The notes under the pieces were generated by a model. That model saw only the letters and a list, made by a program, of their open reading frames with translations, ran no database searches and was not told the origin of the DNA. Made by a program: the position numbers and the translations under genes. A stretch of 64,000 bases of DNA, from assembly GCF_025698545.1 (NCBI RefSeq), contig NC_068575.1, positions 55,747,980 through 55,811,979 of the forward strand, written 5' to 3'. Each line of letters begins with the position of its first letter. Position 1 is the stretch's first letter. Origin of the DNA: Gossypium raimondii. Lineage: Eukaryota; Streptophyta; Magnoliopsida; Malvales; Malvaceae. Below, piece after piece: positions 1 to 12,099 of the stretch.

Positions 1-460
1 AAATAGCACGATGGAGATAGTAAACACGAGAACCATCAACCTTGTCATATCGTTCTCAAGATCCTTCCAAACAATGGCGACATTGGACGCAAAAACAATT
101 CCAATGAGAAAGTTCACGAGTAATGTGTTAAGGATCCAAGAAAGAACCAAAGCATTGCATCTATCCCAATGAGGCATTAGATCAGCATCAAAGTCAACGA
201 CGGAACATGAACCATCAATAAAACCAAGCTTATTCTTGGCAAGAAGGCGATACGCATAGACCGCTCCAAACGCAATAGTTTTCGGTTCGGTGAGTGATGA
301 GAAACCAAAAGCATTCTGGCATGTCGAAGGATGCAAATAAAGAGGATGGCCAAATGGCAAATTGAAAGAGGAAGGATTAGCCATGAAGAAAAAAAACGAA
401 AGAAGAGAAGAGAAGAATGAAGAAGAAAACTAGATCAAAGATGATCAGAAAAAAGGTTTA

Positions 461-471
461 GCCTGATACCA
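461..471 (-). promoter_or_regulatory. Primer-binding site (initiator Met tRNA type) of the Copia element
   Basis: Minus strand TGGTATCAGGC directly follows the LTR. It matches the usual plant Copia primer site TGGTATCAGAGC except near its end. Confidence 0.7.
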
Positions 472-641
472 TGTTAAGAAAAGAAGCTTAAAGAGTTGAA
501 TGAATAACTGTTAATTCCTTTGAGTAAAAATGCAGTAAATATATACAGAAAATGTAACTAACACTATAACTAATTACATACTGTTACTTAATTTCTAACT
601 AACTATACAAATGCTGGTACAACAGTTTTACACTCTCAACA
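472..641 (-). repeat. Copia LTR (170 bp)
   Basis: On the minus strand the sequence starts TGTTGAGAG and ends TTCTTAACA, the usual TG...CA termini with short imperfect inverted ends. It abuts the methionine-tRNA-type primer site. It is short for a plant LTR but within the Copia range. Confidence 0.75.
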
Positions 642-1233
642 GAAGGTATATGTCAGTCTCCATAACCCATCCATTATCTTGGATGTTCTTCAAGTTCCTC
701 ACCGTTGTATGGTTTATTGATACTACCATACGACACATTTCCTTAACAACGAAGGATTTAAATTAGTTTTTGGCGATTTAGATCGACTACAATAATGGAT
801 TGGTTTACTGATATTAGTCATTGATGATTCATACAGAAACTTTGGATCTGGTTTTTAGAAGATTATGTGAAGGTCAAAAGGGGTTTAGAGTGATATTAAG
901 ACACAACTGATAACATCCTTAAAAAGTTATATTCAGACGATATCATGTCTTCGTACTAACAGCGTTGTTTCCTGGAGAAGTTTGTAATTTATGATTGGGT
1001 CCAATGTCTTTAGTTTGCTTATGGCTTTGTTTAAAAGATTCTACTTCAATGCAAATTCCAATTACTACTGATTTCATTTCAGACAGAGTTAAACATTGAA
1101 ACTAAAACAAATGGGTTCACAGCGGATTCATAATAACAATGGATGCCAATGTTTCGGTGGAAACATTTGGTATTAACAGATAGGGCTTTTGTTTTCCCGG
1201 GGAAGCTTCCTAACATGTCCCCTGAAAAGGCAT
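642..1233. other. Intergenic / 3' flank of the cyanoalanine synthase gene
   Basis: No coding signal of its own. The part next to 1233 is probably the 3' UTR of the minus-strand gene. A short open frame running over 1143-1379 on the plus strand is the antisense shadow of the last exon. Confidence 0.6.
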
Positions 1234-4200
1234 TTAGTCGACTGCAACTGGCTGCATGTTTTCAGCTTCATTCCTTAGTTCTTGGAACAGGACCGATGAC
1301 AAGTAACGCTCTCCAAAACTTGGATGAACAGTCTGATTTTTTTTTTCAGAACCAAAAAAAAAAAAAAACAGAAAACTAGGTCAGAACTTGTATCAAAATT
1401 TCATCATATACTCTCAAAGCTAAAGCCTTTGATTATCGACTTAGAATTGCCTAGACAATAGAATAATTGCTATTAGTAAAGATCACATGAATGTTGTACA
1501 AAGAACAATACCATATAACACAAAATTTTGGTAATTAAGTATTCTCTTCATATGAGATTGTAAGAAAGTGCTTACCACAATTAATTTGCCTTTGTTCTCA
1601 GGCATTCTTGCAAGTCTAAGTGCTGCAACAGTGTTGGCCCCCGATGATATTCCAACCTGCATTCCACAAAATTCAATATTAGTTTGAAAGCAATAATTCC
1701 GGTTTATCACTCGTTAAGATCGATTTACAGTGCTTCTAAGAAAATACTTTCCTTTTCCTTTAAGCTAACAAACAGTACTAAATGGAAAAAAGAAAAGTTA
1801 TGGTGAATCATGTAGTAGATTACTGATACTGACAGTAGTAAAGACAAACCAACCCTGTTTATCTCAAGTGAAATCATGAACAAGATTGTGATATCATGAT
1901 GTATAAACAGAAGCCTCAACAAAAGCGAATCAAGACATGATTTTAGGTTATTACCATAAGCCCCTCTTTCAATGCCAATTCCCTTGCCATGTTTACTGCA
2001 TCTTCACTGCTAACCTGTCATAAAATATATCCCAACATAAGCGTCGAAGAACTAGATATTCAACAAAAGATGCTAGATCCTTATTCTGCCACCCCTCCCT
2101 CCCCATTTCCTAATATGTATTCCTCCTAGCAAAAGAACACATGGGTTTTTGTTTACCTCGAGAACTTTCTCCATTACATCCATGTCCAATATGTCTGGCT
2201 TGAACCCAACTCCGTTACCAGTAATATGATGAGGACCTGTTGTGATTAATAATATAAGAAAAGAATGCAACTTCTATGACAAAGACTTATGTTAAATGAA
2301 GTCATTATCTTTACTATATCCCATTTCAGGGGTAATTGTTTACTTCATCAGTTTACAGAGTTGATCAAAGATAAAAGAATTAGAAATTTCATGAATAGTA
2401 GAAATAATATTAAGAGCAAGTTTACCTGGTTTGCCACCATTTAATACATTACTTTCAGCAGGCTCCACTCCGTATATCTAACATTAAAAAAAAATCATCA
2501 GCAATGAAATGAAACACAATAAACAAAGGTTATGGCTATTACCTGAACATTAGGATTTTGGGATTTGAGGTACTGTCCAACACCAGAAACAGTACCACCA
2601 CTCCCTATTCCCATTACGAAGATGTCAACTTTACCAAGAGTATCCTCCCATATCTCAGGGCCTGTTGTTTCAAAGTGCACCTATTTTTCCAGTTCGAAAT
2701 AACTCGATTAAGTAATTTATCTATATTTAGAATGCAAGAGTTAAAATGACAGAGTTGACAATTGTTGCAGTGTTGGTCGAAAGAACCAGACAAACTTATA
2801 TGTAATATAGTAATAAATTATCAGCAAAATTCATTGTTCAAACCATCAAGGTTTAGAAAAGCTAACCCAAGCATAATTCTTAAAATTGTAATAAAGCAGA
2901 AGAGAAAGATGATATAAGAGTGTACCTGAGTGTTGGCAGGATTTGAAAATTGTTGCAACATGAAAGCATTCGGTGTGGACTCCAAAAGGTCATAAGCCTT
3001 TTTCACTGTTCCACCCATCCCTTTCGTGGGATCTGTGAGAATTAAATCAGCTCCAAATGCTCTCATGGTGACTCTTCTCTCTAAGCTTGTGTAAGAAGGC
3101 ATAGTTAGAACCATTTTATAACCTTTCATGGCTGCCATGAATGCCATACTTATCCCCATGTTACCGGATGTCGGCTCTATCAGAGTTGTCTGACATAAAG
3201 TCAAAAAATGTGTTAGGTGGTAGAAATTAAAGCCACTCAACTCCAAAGTTCGAATCATATAGAATTTCAAAGTTTGCATCAACAAGTCAACGAACCTTTC
3301 CAGGAGAGATTAAGTTTTTCTTTTCTGCATCGTTGATCATGGCAAATGCTGGTCTGTTGACATAGAAGTTTTGAATTAGTTTCGATTAGGCCTTAAATCA
3401 CATGTCCTACATCTCTAAAACTTCAAACTAGTACTAAACCACAATAATTACGAATGCCACGAATGAAGGAACTAATACCTGTCTTTAATACTAGAAGTGG
3501 GTTGCATCATCTCCTGTTTCACAGCGATATACGCGCCGCAGCCTTCGGTTACTTTATTAAGAAAGACAAGGGGTGTTCTTCCAATTAGCTGAAACATGAA
3601 GAACCAATTCTTGGATAAAAAGAAAAGAAATTCAAAATTTTAAAAGATTAAATGGGAGACGACATTGTAAAATTACTCTATCAATTGAGCATGCTCTGGT
3701 CATTACCCTCCACATACTGCTTAGAGAGTATATTTTTTTGCAGAATCTTAAGATAATCGTCACTGAACATCTTATCATTTTCTTTTAGTTTTATCTTCTT
3801 CTTTGCAAAGCCTAATTACCTAGCAGATTATGCAGAGTTTTGATTGTTAAATGTTTTTTTTAACCAAAGTTTACTCCATGTTCATTTTACTGTACATAAA
3901 AATTAATTACTTTTGACAGTTAAATGACAATCATAGCTTACCAATCCTTAAACTTCCATCACCCCCCCAAGATAATCCTTTTACCTTTTACATTATTTTT
4001 GGTGTTGAAATGAAAAAAAAAAATGATGATAATACTTTGCCTCTTTATTTTTTATTTTACATGTTTAATGGCAATAAGACAGAATTTTATAGCAGAGCAA
4101 CTAATTTTACAACTTCAACTAGAGTTTACAACCAAGTAAATATATATTTAGAAATGTAAAGCAAATGCAGCAGATACAAGGCTAAAAGGCAATTCAGTGA

Positions 4201-4647
4201 AGTGAAACTTGCTAAACGATCTGTTTAAACTTTAAAAGGAAAAAGAAATTCGTCAAGAACAGAACAAAAGGGAATACCCAAAAGAGAAGAAGATTTAATA
4301 AAAAGAAATTAAAAAATAATTAAGCATCTAACAACCTACTCAGATTATGGGATGCTGGGATAATACTAATCTTTTAACGATAAAACAACCTTGGAAAGGC
4401 AAAAAGTGAACAGAAAATTAAATAACCAATTAATTAATTGCAAACAAAAGTTAATGAGAAGTAGAGAGACTACCTGCGAAACCTCCCTCTTAATTTTAGT
4501 ACCAGGGAGATCCTTGGGAAGATCTCTGAGTCTTTGTGCAAAAGAAGGGGAATCAATGATGGGTTCGGTGGAGATCAGCCTCCTTGTCATCATCAGCTCG
4601 TTGCATGTTAAACATCTTTTCCTAAGGAAGCTCCTTAGTGCAGCCAT
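1234..4647 (-). CDS. CYSC1: Bifunctional L-3-cyanoalanine synthase / cysteine synthase, mitochondrial
   Basis: This PLP enzyme makes beta-cyanoalanine from cysteine and cyanide, detoxifying the cyanide released in ethylene synthesis, and keeps cysteine synthase activity. Ten exons join in frame: 4474-4647, 3479-3588, 3296-3353, 2926-3189, 2543-2680, 2426-2477, 2157-2236, 1955-2014, 1576-1656, 1234-1332 (1116 nt, 371 aa). All introns are GT-AG. Residues 1-45 are a basic, Ser/Arg-rich probable mitochondrial presequence. The PLP lysine is K93 in SSIKDR, the substrate loop is PTSGNMG near 120, and the phosphate-binding loop is GSGGT (228-232). The stretch [14 protein letters not shown] and the ending NMQPVAVD are typical of the mitochondrial cyanoalanine synthase branch rather than cytosolic OAS-TL. 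The length fits the family. The gene stands alone between repeats. The family assignment is firm; cyanoalanine preference is inferred from similarity. Confidence 0.95.
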
Positions 4648-6330
4648 TAATGGAGGTTTTTTCTTTAAATCCTGGCTACACTAAACACAGAAGTGAACTG
4701 TGAGACGCAGAGGGGGTGGGTAGCAAAATTGCAATATCTTTATTAAATTGTGAATGGTCTAAAGCAAAGACAGGGACCCGTTCTTATAGAGGCTTTCAAA
4801 CAGTGTACAATGAGTGAACCCCATGAATTTTTATTGATCTGAATTATGAAATTTTATGCATTGGTGGATATATAATTACCTATTCGTTAATTTTAAATTA
4901 TCCTAATTCGCTCGTCGTATATTCAAAAATCAAAAAGATAGAGATGCCGGCTGACTATTATTAAGCTGATGCCTAATTATGTGCAATTTTTTTAATAAAA
5001 TAATTAACTAATTCTGAAGGGCACTGCCAATTTCCAAATTATTACAGGACTGCATATAATTTTATCAACTGAAAAAAATAAAATATTTTAGCAGACCTAT
5101 GTCTAGATGCATTGATTTTCTTTTCTTTTTTTTTTTTATGGAAAAAGAGATGCATCGATTTCAGTACCAAACACATGAAAGAAAATTTTTCTTCTTAACT
5201 AAAAATCACATGGGCTTTTTAGCTTAGACAAGCAAACTTGAATTGCCTAAATGAAATCAACTTCCAATAATCCTATTTCTTTCAACAATTTTCAGTACAT
5301 ACTCTATAAGTAATAGCTCCAAACTAAGTTTACCTGTTCCTTCGAATTTTTGTTTTAAACATTAATGTTCCACATATATAAATATTTCTGGAATTTAAAA
5401 TTTTCCTCGCAGTCTACTAAATATTTTTAATTTTATTATATTAAAAAGAAAAATAATAAATATATATTTTTAGTATAATTACAGATGTCATTATCAGTTT
5501 TACAATTTAAATCAATCATATTCGGCTAAGGATAATATTCAGATAAAATACTCTCAATAATGACGACACAAGGACTCGAACTTGTTTTACCGATCTTTAA
5601 TAAATTTAAACCTAGAATTTAATATCAACTTTAACCTTAACTTAAACCCAAGTCATTTGACACTTAATAAATAAACTAAATTATATTAAAAAATTCATAG
5701 AACAAATATATTTAAAATTAAGACAACGATATCCTTTCAAAATATTGTATGTTTTAGTAAATTATTTTGATGATTTTATATAAATTATTAAAAATATATT
5801 GTAAACAAATAATATTTTAATTTTTTTTAATTGAGTTGGTGTGCAGTTTTATATATAATATAGATTATGGGACTTGATCCGAAAAAAGAAATGATTTCTT
5901 TAAATCAAAAACGGGGATTGGTGAGAGTATATAAGAAACCAATGGGCTGGGAGTAGCACAAAAGGAAAGTGAGGCTGAAATTATGCATGCACTTTGGAAA
6001 TGAAGGGATATATGAGTTTGCATGATTCAATATGATGCCGAAAGGGACAGAAAAGCAATCAGAAATTGTGGATTCTGGTAAATGGATTTATGATGTATGG
6101 ATCATGTGCTTGGTCAAATATGGACGTCAACGAGTGGGTGGCTATTGGTATTTAGGCCTTCAGCTGATGAGGTTGCGACTCTTCGATCTAGCAGCAGCCG
6201 GCAGACAATATTCAAAGTCTTTACATACCGCATATTCAAAGCTTTGATTTTGTTGTGTTGGAACTTGGAAGGCTGATGAAATTATGGATGGAGCTGCGAA
6301 TACCAATCGTGAAATTCCATTAGACTCATT
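4648..6330. other. Intergenic, upstream of the cyanoalanine synthase gene
   Basis: The first ~100 bases should hold the 5' UTR and core promoter of the minus-strand gene. The rest is very AT-rich. A 71-codon open frame at 6032-6247 shows no family I recognise and I do not call it a gene. Confidence 0.5.
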
Positions 6331-6334
6331 TGTA

Positions 6335-6877
6335 GGTTGGGTTATCCATCCAGGTTCGAAGACCCGTTCGAAATTTGAGAGGGTAAGGCCAAAAATATTA
6401 TGTCCAAAAAATAGGTTTGGACAAAAAAATTATGCCAATTTAAAATATGGTATAGACTCAATCTTGAACATTCAAGGGTCGAGCGCAGCCCGGCCTATTT
6501 TAAAATTATAATACTTTATATTATTTTATTATTATATATTAGGCATTTTAGAATACATTAAAAAAATAAACCTATACTAAATATATAATACAACTCTAAT
6601 GTAAACATTAAAATATTGTTAAGATGAGTATATAAAGAAATTTAATAAATAAAATATGTATAAAATTATTAAATATTAAAATAATATAATATAAATATTT
6701 TTAAAATAAAAAATAATATGGGCGGGCCTAAAATGGGCTTGGGTTAATCTTTTGCAAATATGAATAGATTTGGATAAAATTTTAGGCTTAAATTTCGAAC
6801 CAAGCTTAACAATCATAAAATATGTTAATATCATACTTAGCCTCGACCCCAACCCAGCCCATGAGCACCTCTACATT
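6335..6877. repeat. Degenerate dispersed repeat with 'gggcttggg' / 'agcccatgagcacctcta' ends
   Basis: The segment carries gcccggcctattttaa near 6488, gggcgggcctaaaatgggct near 6720, and ends cccagcccatgagcacctct. A second partial copy in the opposite orientation starts at about 7551 (aggtgttcatgggccggact). Repeats of this type are scattered in plant genomes. I cannot assign a class, and the borders are approximate. Confidence 0.45.
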
Positions 6878-7212
6878 GGACTAACAAGCAACCCACAAAG
6901 ACATTTACCAAATTTAGAAATTCTGTAGGTTAGCCCATAAGAGGCAGATCCAGTGCAAGCTGATTTTTCTTACAACTCATGTACTATTGATAAAAGTAAG
7001 ACTTTTTTTATCTAAATAATACAAAAATAAAAATTAATAACTGAAATGGCATGCCCATGAGAGTATTTACCAAAATGATATGTTTGCTACAATGTTTTGC
7101 TGTTGTTGCCTGACATATTAGCGACATCGAACTAAAATGTGATGACCTAAAATATTAAGGGACTTAATATGCAAATTTTCTATTTTTAGTGGCGGTTGAA
7201 AAAAAGTTAAAT

Positions 7213-7530
7213 GGTGCCCCTTAAATATGGCTAATTTCCTTGTAAACCCTCATTGTTTATTATTTTCTTATTATTCCCCTTCAACTCACTGCATTGTGTT
7301 AGACTACTCATCATATAATACAGTGCTAGATTGTATATTGTCGAACTTGGCACCTGCATTGCAGGAAATAATTTGATTATTTTCAATGCTTAAGAATCGA
7401 TGAAAACATAGATGGAAGGCTAATATTATATGATGAATAGTCTAGCACAATATAGTGAGTTGAAGGGGAATAAAAAAGAAAATAATAAACAATGATAGTT
7501 TACAAGGCAATTAACCCTATTTAAGGTTTG
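7213..7530. repeat. Foldback / MITE-like element with ~105-bp inverted repeats
   Basis: The left arm (about 7216-7319) and right arm (about 7424-7525) are inverted copies at roughly 85-90% identity by eye. Shared blocks include ccttgtaaac, cattgtttattattttctt, attccccttcaactcact and catcatataat. A ~100-bp non-repeated centre separates them. No coding capacity. The target duplication is unclear because the ends have decayed. Confidence 0.7.
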
Positions 7531-7549
7531 GTACTGCCACATTGTCAGG

Positions 7550-10500
7550 TAGAGGTGTTCATGGGCCGGACTAAGCCCAACCAAAATATTTTATGTCATC
7601 GCATTTCAGTCTGGTGTCACTATAACAAAAATACCATTTTAGTAAATAATCTCATGAGCAAGTCATTTCAGATATTACTTTTATTTTTTATATTATTTAA
7701 ATAAAAAACCCAGAGGTAAGTTATTCGCACACACCATAATCCATAAGCATATAACTTCTCTATTCAAATTTGTGAATTGTAAGATAAACATCTTTAATTA
7801 ATGGGTGAATAGTGAGAAATTGAGAGATTCTCCTTTTATTTGATTATAATTACATCTATTGAGGTTTATAATTTTATATTTTCTAATATTGTTAATTATA
7901 ATAATAAAATTTTCTTTTATCCCAAAACTGTATATAATGCTAAAGATATAAATTATATTTTAATTTTGAGTCTCCTAATATAACTCTTACCTTGTTTCTC
8001 TAATGTGTATCTATTAATTTTTGTTGCCATGATTATATGCATCAATAAAACATGGAAATCTCAATCCTTCTGATTTAATATATTTTATTAAAATATCATT
8101 AAAACTTTTATTTAACAGCTAAAAGTAAATGTAGGATAACAAAATTAATGATTAATAACATTACAAAATACCGGAATATAATATATTTAAACTTTAAACT
8201 TTTGGTCCTAACATTACAGATTCATAGATTGAGCAACAAATTTTCTTTCCTCCATTTTGACATAAGCTAGTGGAATTTTCTTTTCTTTTTTAAATTGTAC
8301 AATATGAGCATTTCACTACTCATGAAGTCAAAAAATTATTAAGATTTTAAAATTAAGTTGTATATTTTAACAATAGTAAAAATATAATTTAACAATTATA
8401 ATAACTTATATTTTATAAATTTTAAAGTATTAAATCAATTTTTATTATTTTGAAAAGTTAAAGTACAAATTAAACTTCACTAATTCAAAATTTTATATAT
8501 TATAACGGTGTTAAAAGAGAAATTTCCCATAGTCAGTCCCCTTTCTCCCCCTGCATCCCATCCATATCAAATATTTAATTTTTTTATTATTAAGAGTAAT
8601 AATGTGTTTGATGATGTTATTATTGTTTGGATTCAACACGAGCGAAGGAAGAGAGGGACAGGCAAGGGCCTAAACAAAAAACCGTGCTTTTAGTTTTTGA
8701 ATATTTATAAAATTTTAAATAAATAGATGATAAAATTATAGTTTTATCCTTAAAAAATGAGAAAATTTTAATTTAGTATTTTTAAAAATTATAAAGATAT
8801 ATGCTAATATAATAATGAAATTATATTTTAACTCTCATAAAAATATATAATTTAATTTCAGTCCCTGAAAAAAATACTTGACTTCGCCCCGGATCCATCT
8901 GATAACTTAATATTTTTTTGTAATAAAGAATTAGCTTGATGTATCTGATCTAAATTTCAAATTGGTAAGAGTTCTACACATTGTAGTCATTCCAGACTTC
9001 GTGGTGCAGTCGCTTGTCCTCCAAAAATGGTAAAACTACCTTTTAAATTCTTTAAAATTTATGAAATTATAAGTTTATCTAATGATAGAATTGCACTTTG
9101 CCTCCAAAATTCATGGTTGATCTCTATCCCCTCAAAGGTAATTTTCTAGCTTCACCCTTGATTTTCATATCAGATTAATATTATTATCCGTGTATGTAAT
9201 AAATCAACGTAAAATGATGCTAATTTAAGGATGTTGTTGATGATTTGCGAAAATGAGATCAAATGAATATTTCATGTATAAAATTACACAAAATCAATTT
9301 AAATCAAAATTCATATATAATTTTGATATTTATTCCTATTTATGTACTATGTGTATAATATAACCCTATATTTTCATGATAAAACCCAAAACATCATTAG
9401 TTTCATCCATCACGAAAATTCCATTTATATTTATCGAGTATTAAAGGCTCAGTTAGTCATATATCTGTAATCGAATAAGGTTAGAATTATCTTTAATTTT
9501 GAAAATTAAATTTCAATATTAGCAATGGTTCACATAATTTCATTTCAAATTATTGGGAAGAAAATTCCTTTGCCAAGTAAGAGACGTATAATCAATTAGT
9601 TTTCACATCCACTCGGCTTCGACGGAAGGTTGAGGATGAAAAAGACCGGGCCAGCTTGTTTAGTCGCTTTACGAAGAAGACCAGGCCTACCATTAACCCA
9701 AGATGTAATTTTTCCTTTTGGAGGCTCCTTACTACACCCAAGAAAGAAAACGATTGCTGTACTTTTATATATGAAGATAATTTATGGAGTTCAAGCAAGG
9801 TTTGGATAGAACAAGGTTGTAGTCTTCTAAGTTACGGTTGATGCTATATTTCCCCAATCCCTCTGGGTCCCTTGAAAAGAAGCTTAACGTTGACGTTAAT
9901 ACATATATGAAATAAAAAGAAGAATTATAGAAATAGATGTTATGACAAATTATTTAGTAAAATATATTAATTTCAAGGTAATATAATTGATTTTACAGCA
10001 TCTCTAAATGCTAAGAACGTACATACATTTAAAATAAAATCTATAGTAATTAAGGCCTAATTTAAGAATGTTTCTCAAAATAATATTTTTGTTGGGAAGA
10101 AGCTAAAATTTTAACTTCTAGAAAAGTATTTTTTCTCTCAAAAATAGTTTGTTTAAAAATATTTTTGTTCCAAACATACCTAAACCACCCATGGTTCACC
10201 GACAACTAACAAATACACATTTTTGTTGAAATAATTTGATATCCTATCTATTTCCATAAAATTTATTCTCTTTTATATATTTAGAGGAAAAAAATACAGC
10301 TAGAATACTCAAAAAGAAAAAGAATACTTTGGACTTAAGACGACTTTTGTTATTCAAAACTTCAAAACAAGATGATTTGTGTGTTATCCATTGTTATATA
10401 TTTATATGAATTTTAATTTGTTAGTTTATATTATATCAATTTTATCTATTCTCGTACGTTTTAGTTGTTAATTGACAAAACATACTTAAAACAAGAAGGA

Positions 10501-11810
10501 AACTAGTGTGAAGCGCGTTCTTTCTGTTTGATGTTTTAGATTTGGTTCTAACTCTAAGCTGATTTATATGGCAATTAGTAGTTAGATTTTTCCACTTTGG
10601 CGTCTTGTAATTTGGGGGGACCACCATTGTGGACCATGAACAATAGTGGAGTGAAGTTAAAGTAAAACAAACAAAACCCACCCTTCAACAAAAGTCCGTG
10701 CAAATGGTTGATTTTAAAATATGTAATAAGTTGTGTAATTTTTAAAATTTAAAAATTTAGTTTTTATATTTTATTTTTTTTGTTAAATTTTTTGTTTTCA
10801 TATTTTTTTAAATTAAAAAAATGCTCACTCAGTAGCCATGCAATTAATAATAATTTTGTAATTAACTTGAATTTAACAAAAGAAAATTAACAGTGTTAAT
10901 AGTTGAACTTGAATTGTGAAATCTGAAAAATAAAAAAAAAAACTAAATTCCATGAAGTATAGAGACTAAATTCTTTGAAATTAAATCAGTTATTTTGATT
11001 AACATTAAATCGATTCGGTTGGTTTAAGTAAGATTTATATCAATCGATTAAATTTAGAAGTGATGGATTAAACTACAAAAACAAACCGTATCAATCCACA
11101 AAAGGAGATTGCTCTCCTCACTCTACCAACAATCTCATTGATTCTAAGGGCCCTTTTGGATAGGTGGTGCGCTTATTTGCAGTTAGTGTAAAAACAACAG
11201 TGATAATAAAAATTAAATACTATAATAATATTCTAACATGAAAAAAAACACTAAACACATCACACTGAAAATAAACGTTCAAATGAAGCTAGAGCAAGCG
11301 AGTGCTTTTTATGTCGCTTCAGTTGAATTTGCCCATTATGTAGACCTCTTGGACAGATTATTGGGCCTATCTCCATCTCTACGAGCCCATAAAAGATTAC
11401 AAATTAACAAAAATAACCTTGCAATTGTTTATGGAGGAGAGACATTAAAAAGTTCCAACGACTACTCGTATCTTGCCATGTGTAAGTAAAACCCTGGGTA
11501 GGGTTCCTCTTCCTATAAGCAAATAAATAAAATTTGATTAATTTAAATAACCTACTTTGATATCAAGAATAGAGAGGGATAAGAGAATTTCAGAACGTAC
11601 CCACATAGACATTAATTTGAAAATTGCCATGGAAACTCTCCTCTTAGACTAGCTTACTTTACATTTAAAAAAAAAACCTAAATTACTGAAATAATTTTAT
11701 AAATATCTTATTTTTATTTTTTTATAAAAGAAGAGAACCTAGTACGGACTAGTCAATTGATCTATAAAACTGAAAATTTAGTTCAGCAACATGAAGAATA
11801 GCCGATTGAA
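7550..11810. other. Long AT-rich intergenic tract with decayed repeats
   Basis: Parts at about 8700-8900 and 8990-9150 resemble the dispersed 'ttgcactttgcctccaaaatt' / 'tatagttttatcc' repeats, like the copy in the ATI intron near 17640-17890. At 9592-9841 a GC-richer patch is open on both strands (61 and 68 codons) but matches nothing I know. At 11150-11270 the text 'gggcccttttggataggtgg' looks like the edge of a small DNA transposon. Small open frames at 10442-10681 and 11238-11489 have no recognisable family. Confidence 0.4.
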
Positions 11811-11811
11811 T

Positions 11812-12095
11812 CTTGTCTGTGGATTCCTCAAGAAATTGCAGGCCTACAAAGCATCTTTTAGAGACTTCGCCATAATATCAGCCGCCATATTCGCTGTGCG
11901 AGGAATATGCTGGAGTCTGACAGTCCATCGTCTAGCTAGCAGTTGTCGCTGTTAGGCTTTTGAATCATATTAACAGTTTCCAAGCTATCACTTTTCACTA
12001 TCAATTGGGTTAATCCTTGCTGCCATGCGATGTCTAAGCCATCCATTACCACTCATAGTTCCGAGTGCAGCACCGAACAAATGCTAATGTTCCTA
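11812..12095 (-). pseudogene. LINE ORF2 fragment: RNase H domain, broken
   Basis: On the minus strand the frames read CSVLHSEL, a stop where tryptophan is expected, then MDGLDIAWQQGLTQLIVKSD, SLETVNMIQKPNSDN, a stop, and after a frame change RWTVRLQHIPRTANMAADIM followed by AKSLKDA. This is the order seen in the C-terminal RNase H domain of plant non-LTR retrotransposons. Stops and frameshifts show it is a relic. Nothing of the reverse transcriptase is recognisable nearby, consistent with 5' truncation. Confidence 0.8.
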
Positions 12096-12099
12096 CAAA

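Larger units (their letters stand above)
1..641 (-). mobile_element. Ty1/Copia retrotransposon, 5' end only (gag start, primer site, LTR), cut by window edge
   Basis: Read on the minus strand this is the start of a Copia element: a 170-bp LTR (472-641), a primer-binding site just inside it (461-471) and the first part of gag (1-384). The gag N-terminus begins at 384 and reads through recognisable Copia blocks such as AKNKLGFIDGSC, HWDRCNALVLSWI and, in another frame near the edge, YDKVDGSRVYYLHRAI. At least one frameshift near position 55-90 separates the last block from the rest, so this copy is dead. The remainder lies outside the window, so the 3' LTR and target duplication cannot be compared; the 5 bases next to the visible LTR are gaagg (642-646). 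Confidence 0.85.

Noticed and set aside
5560-5600. tRNA-like string aaggactcgaacttg
   Set aside because: Only the T-loop resembles a tRNA; no cloverleaf can be drawn.
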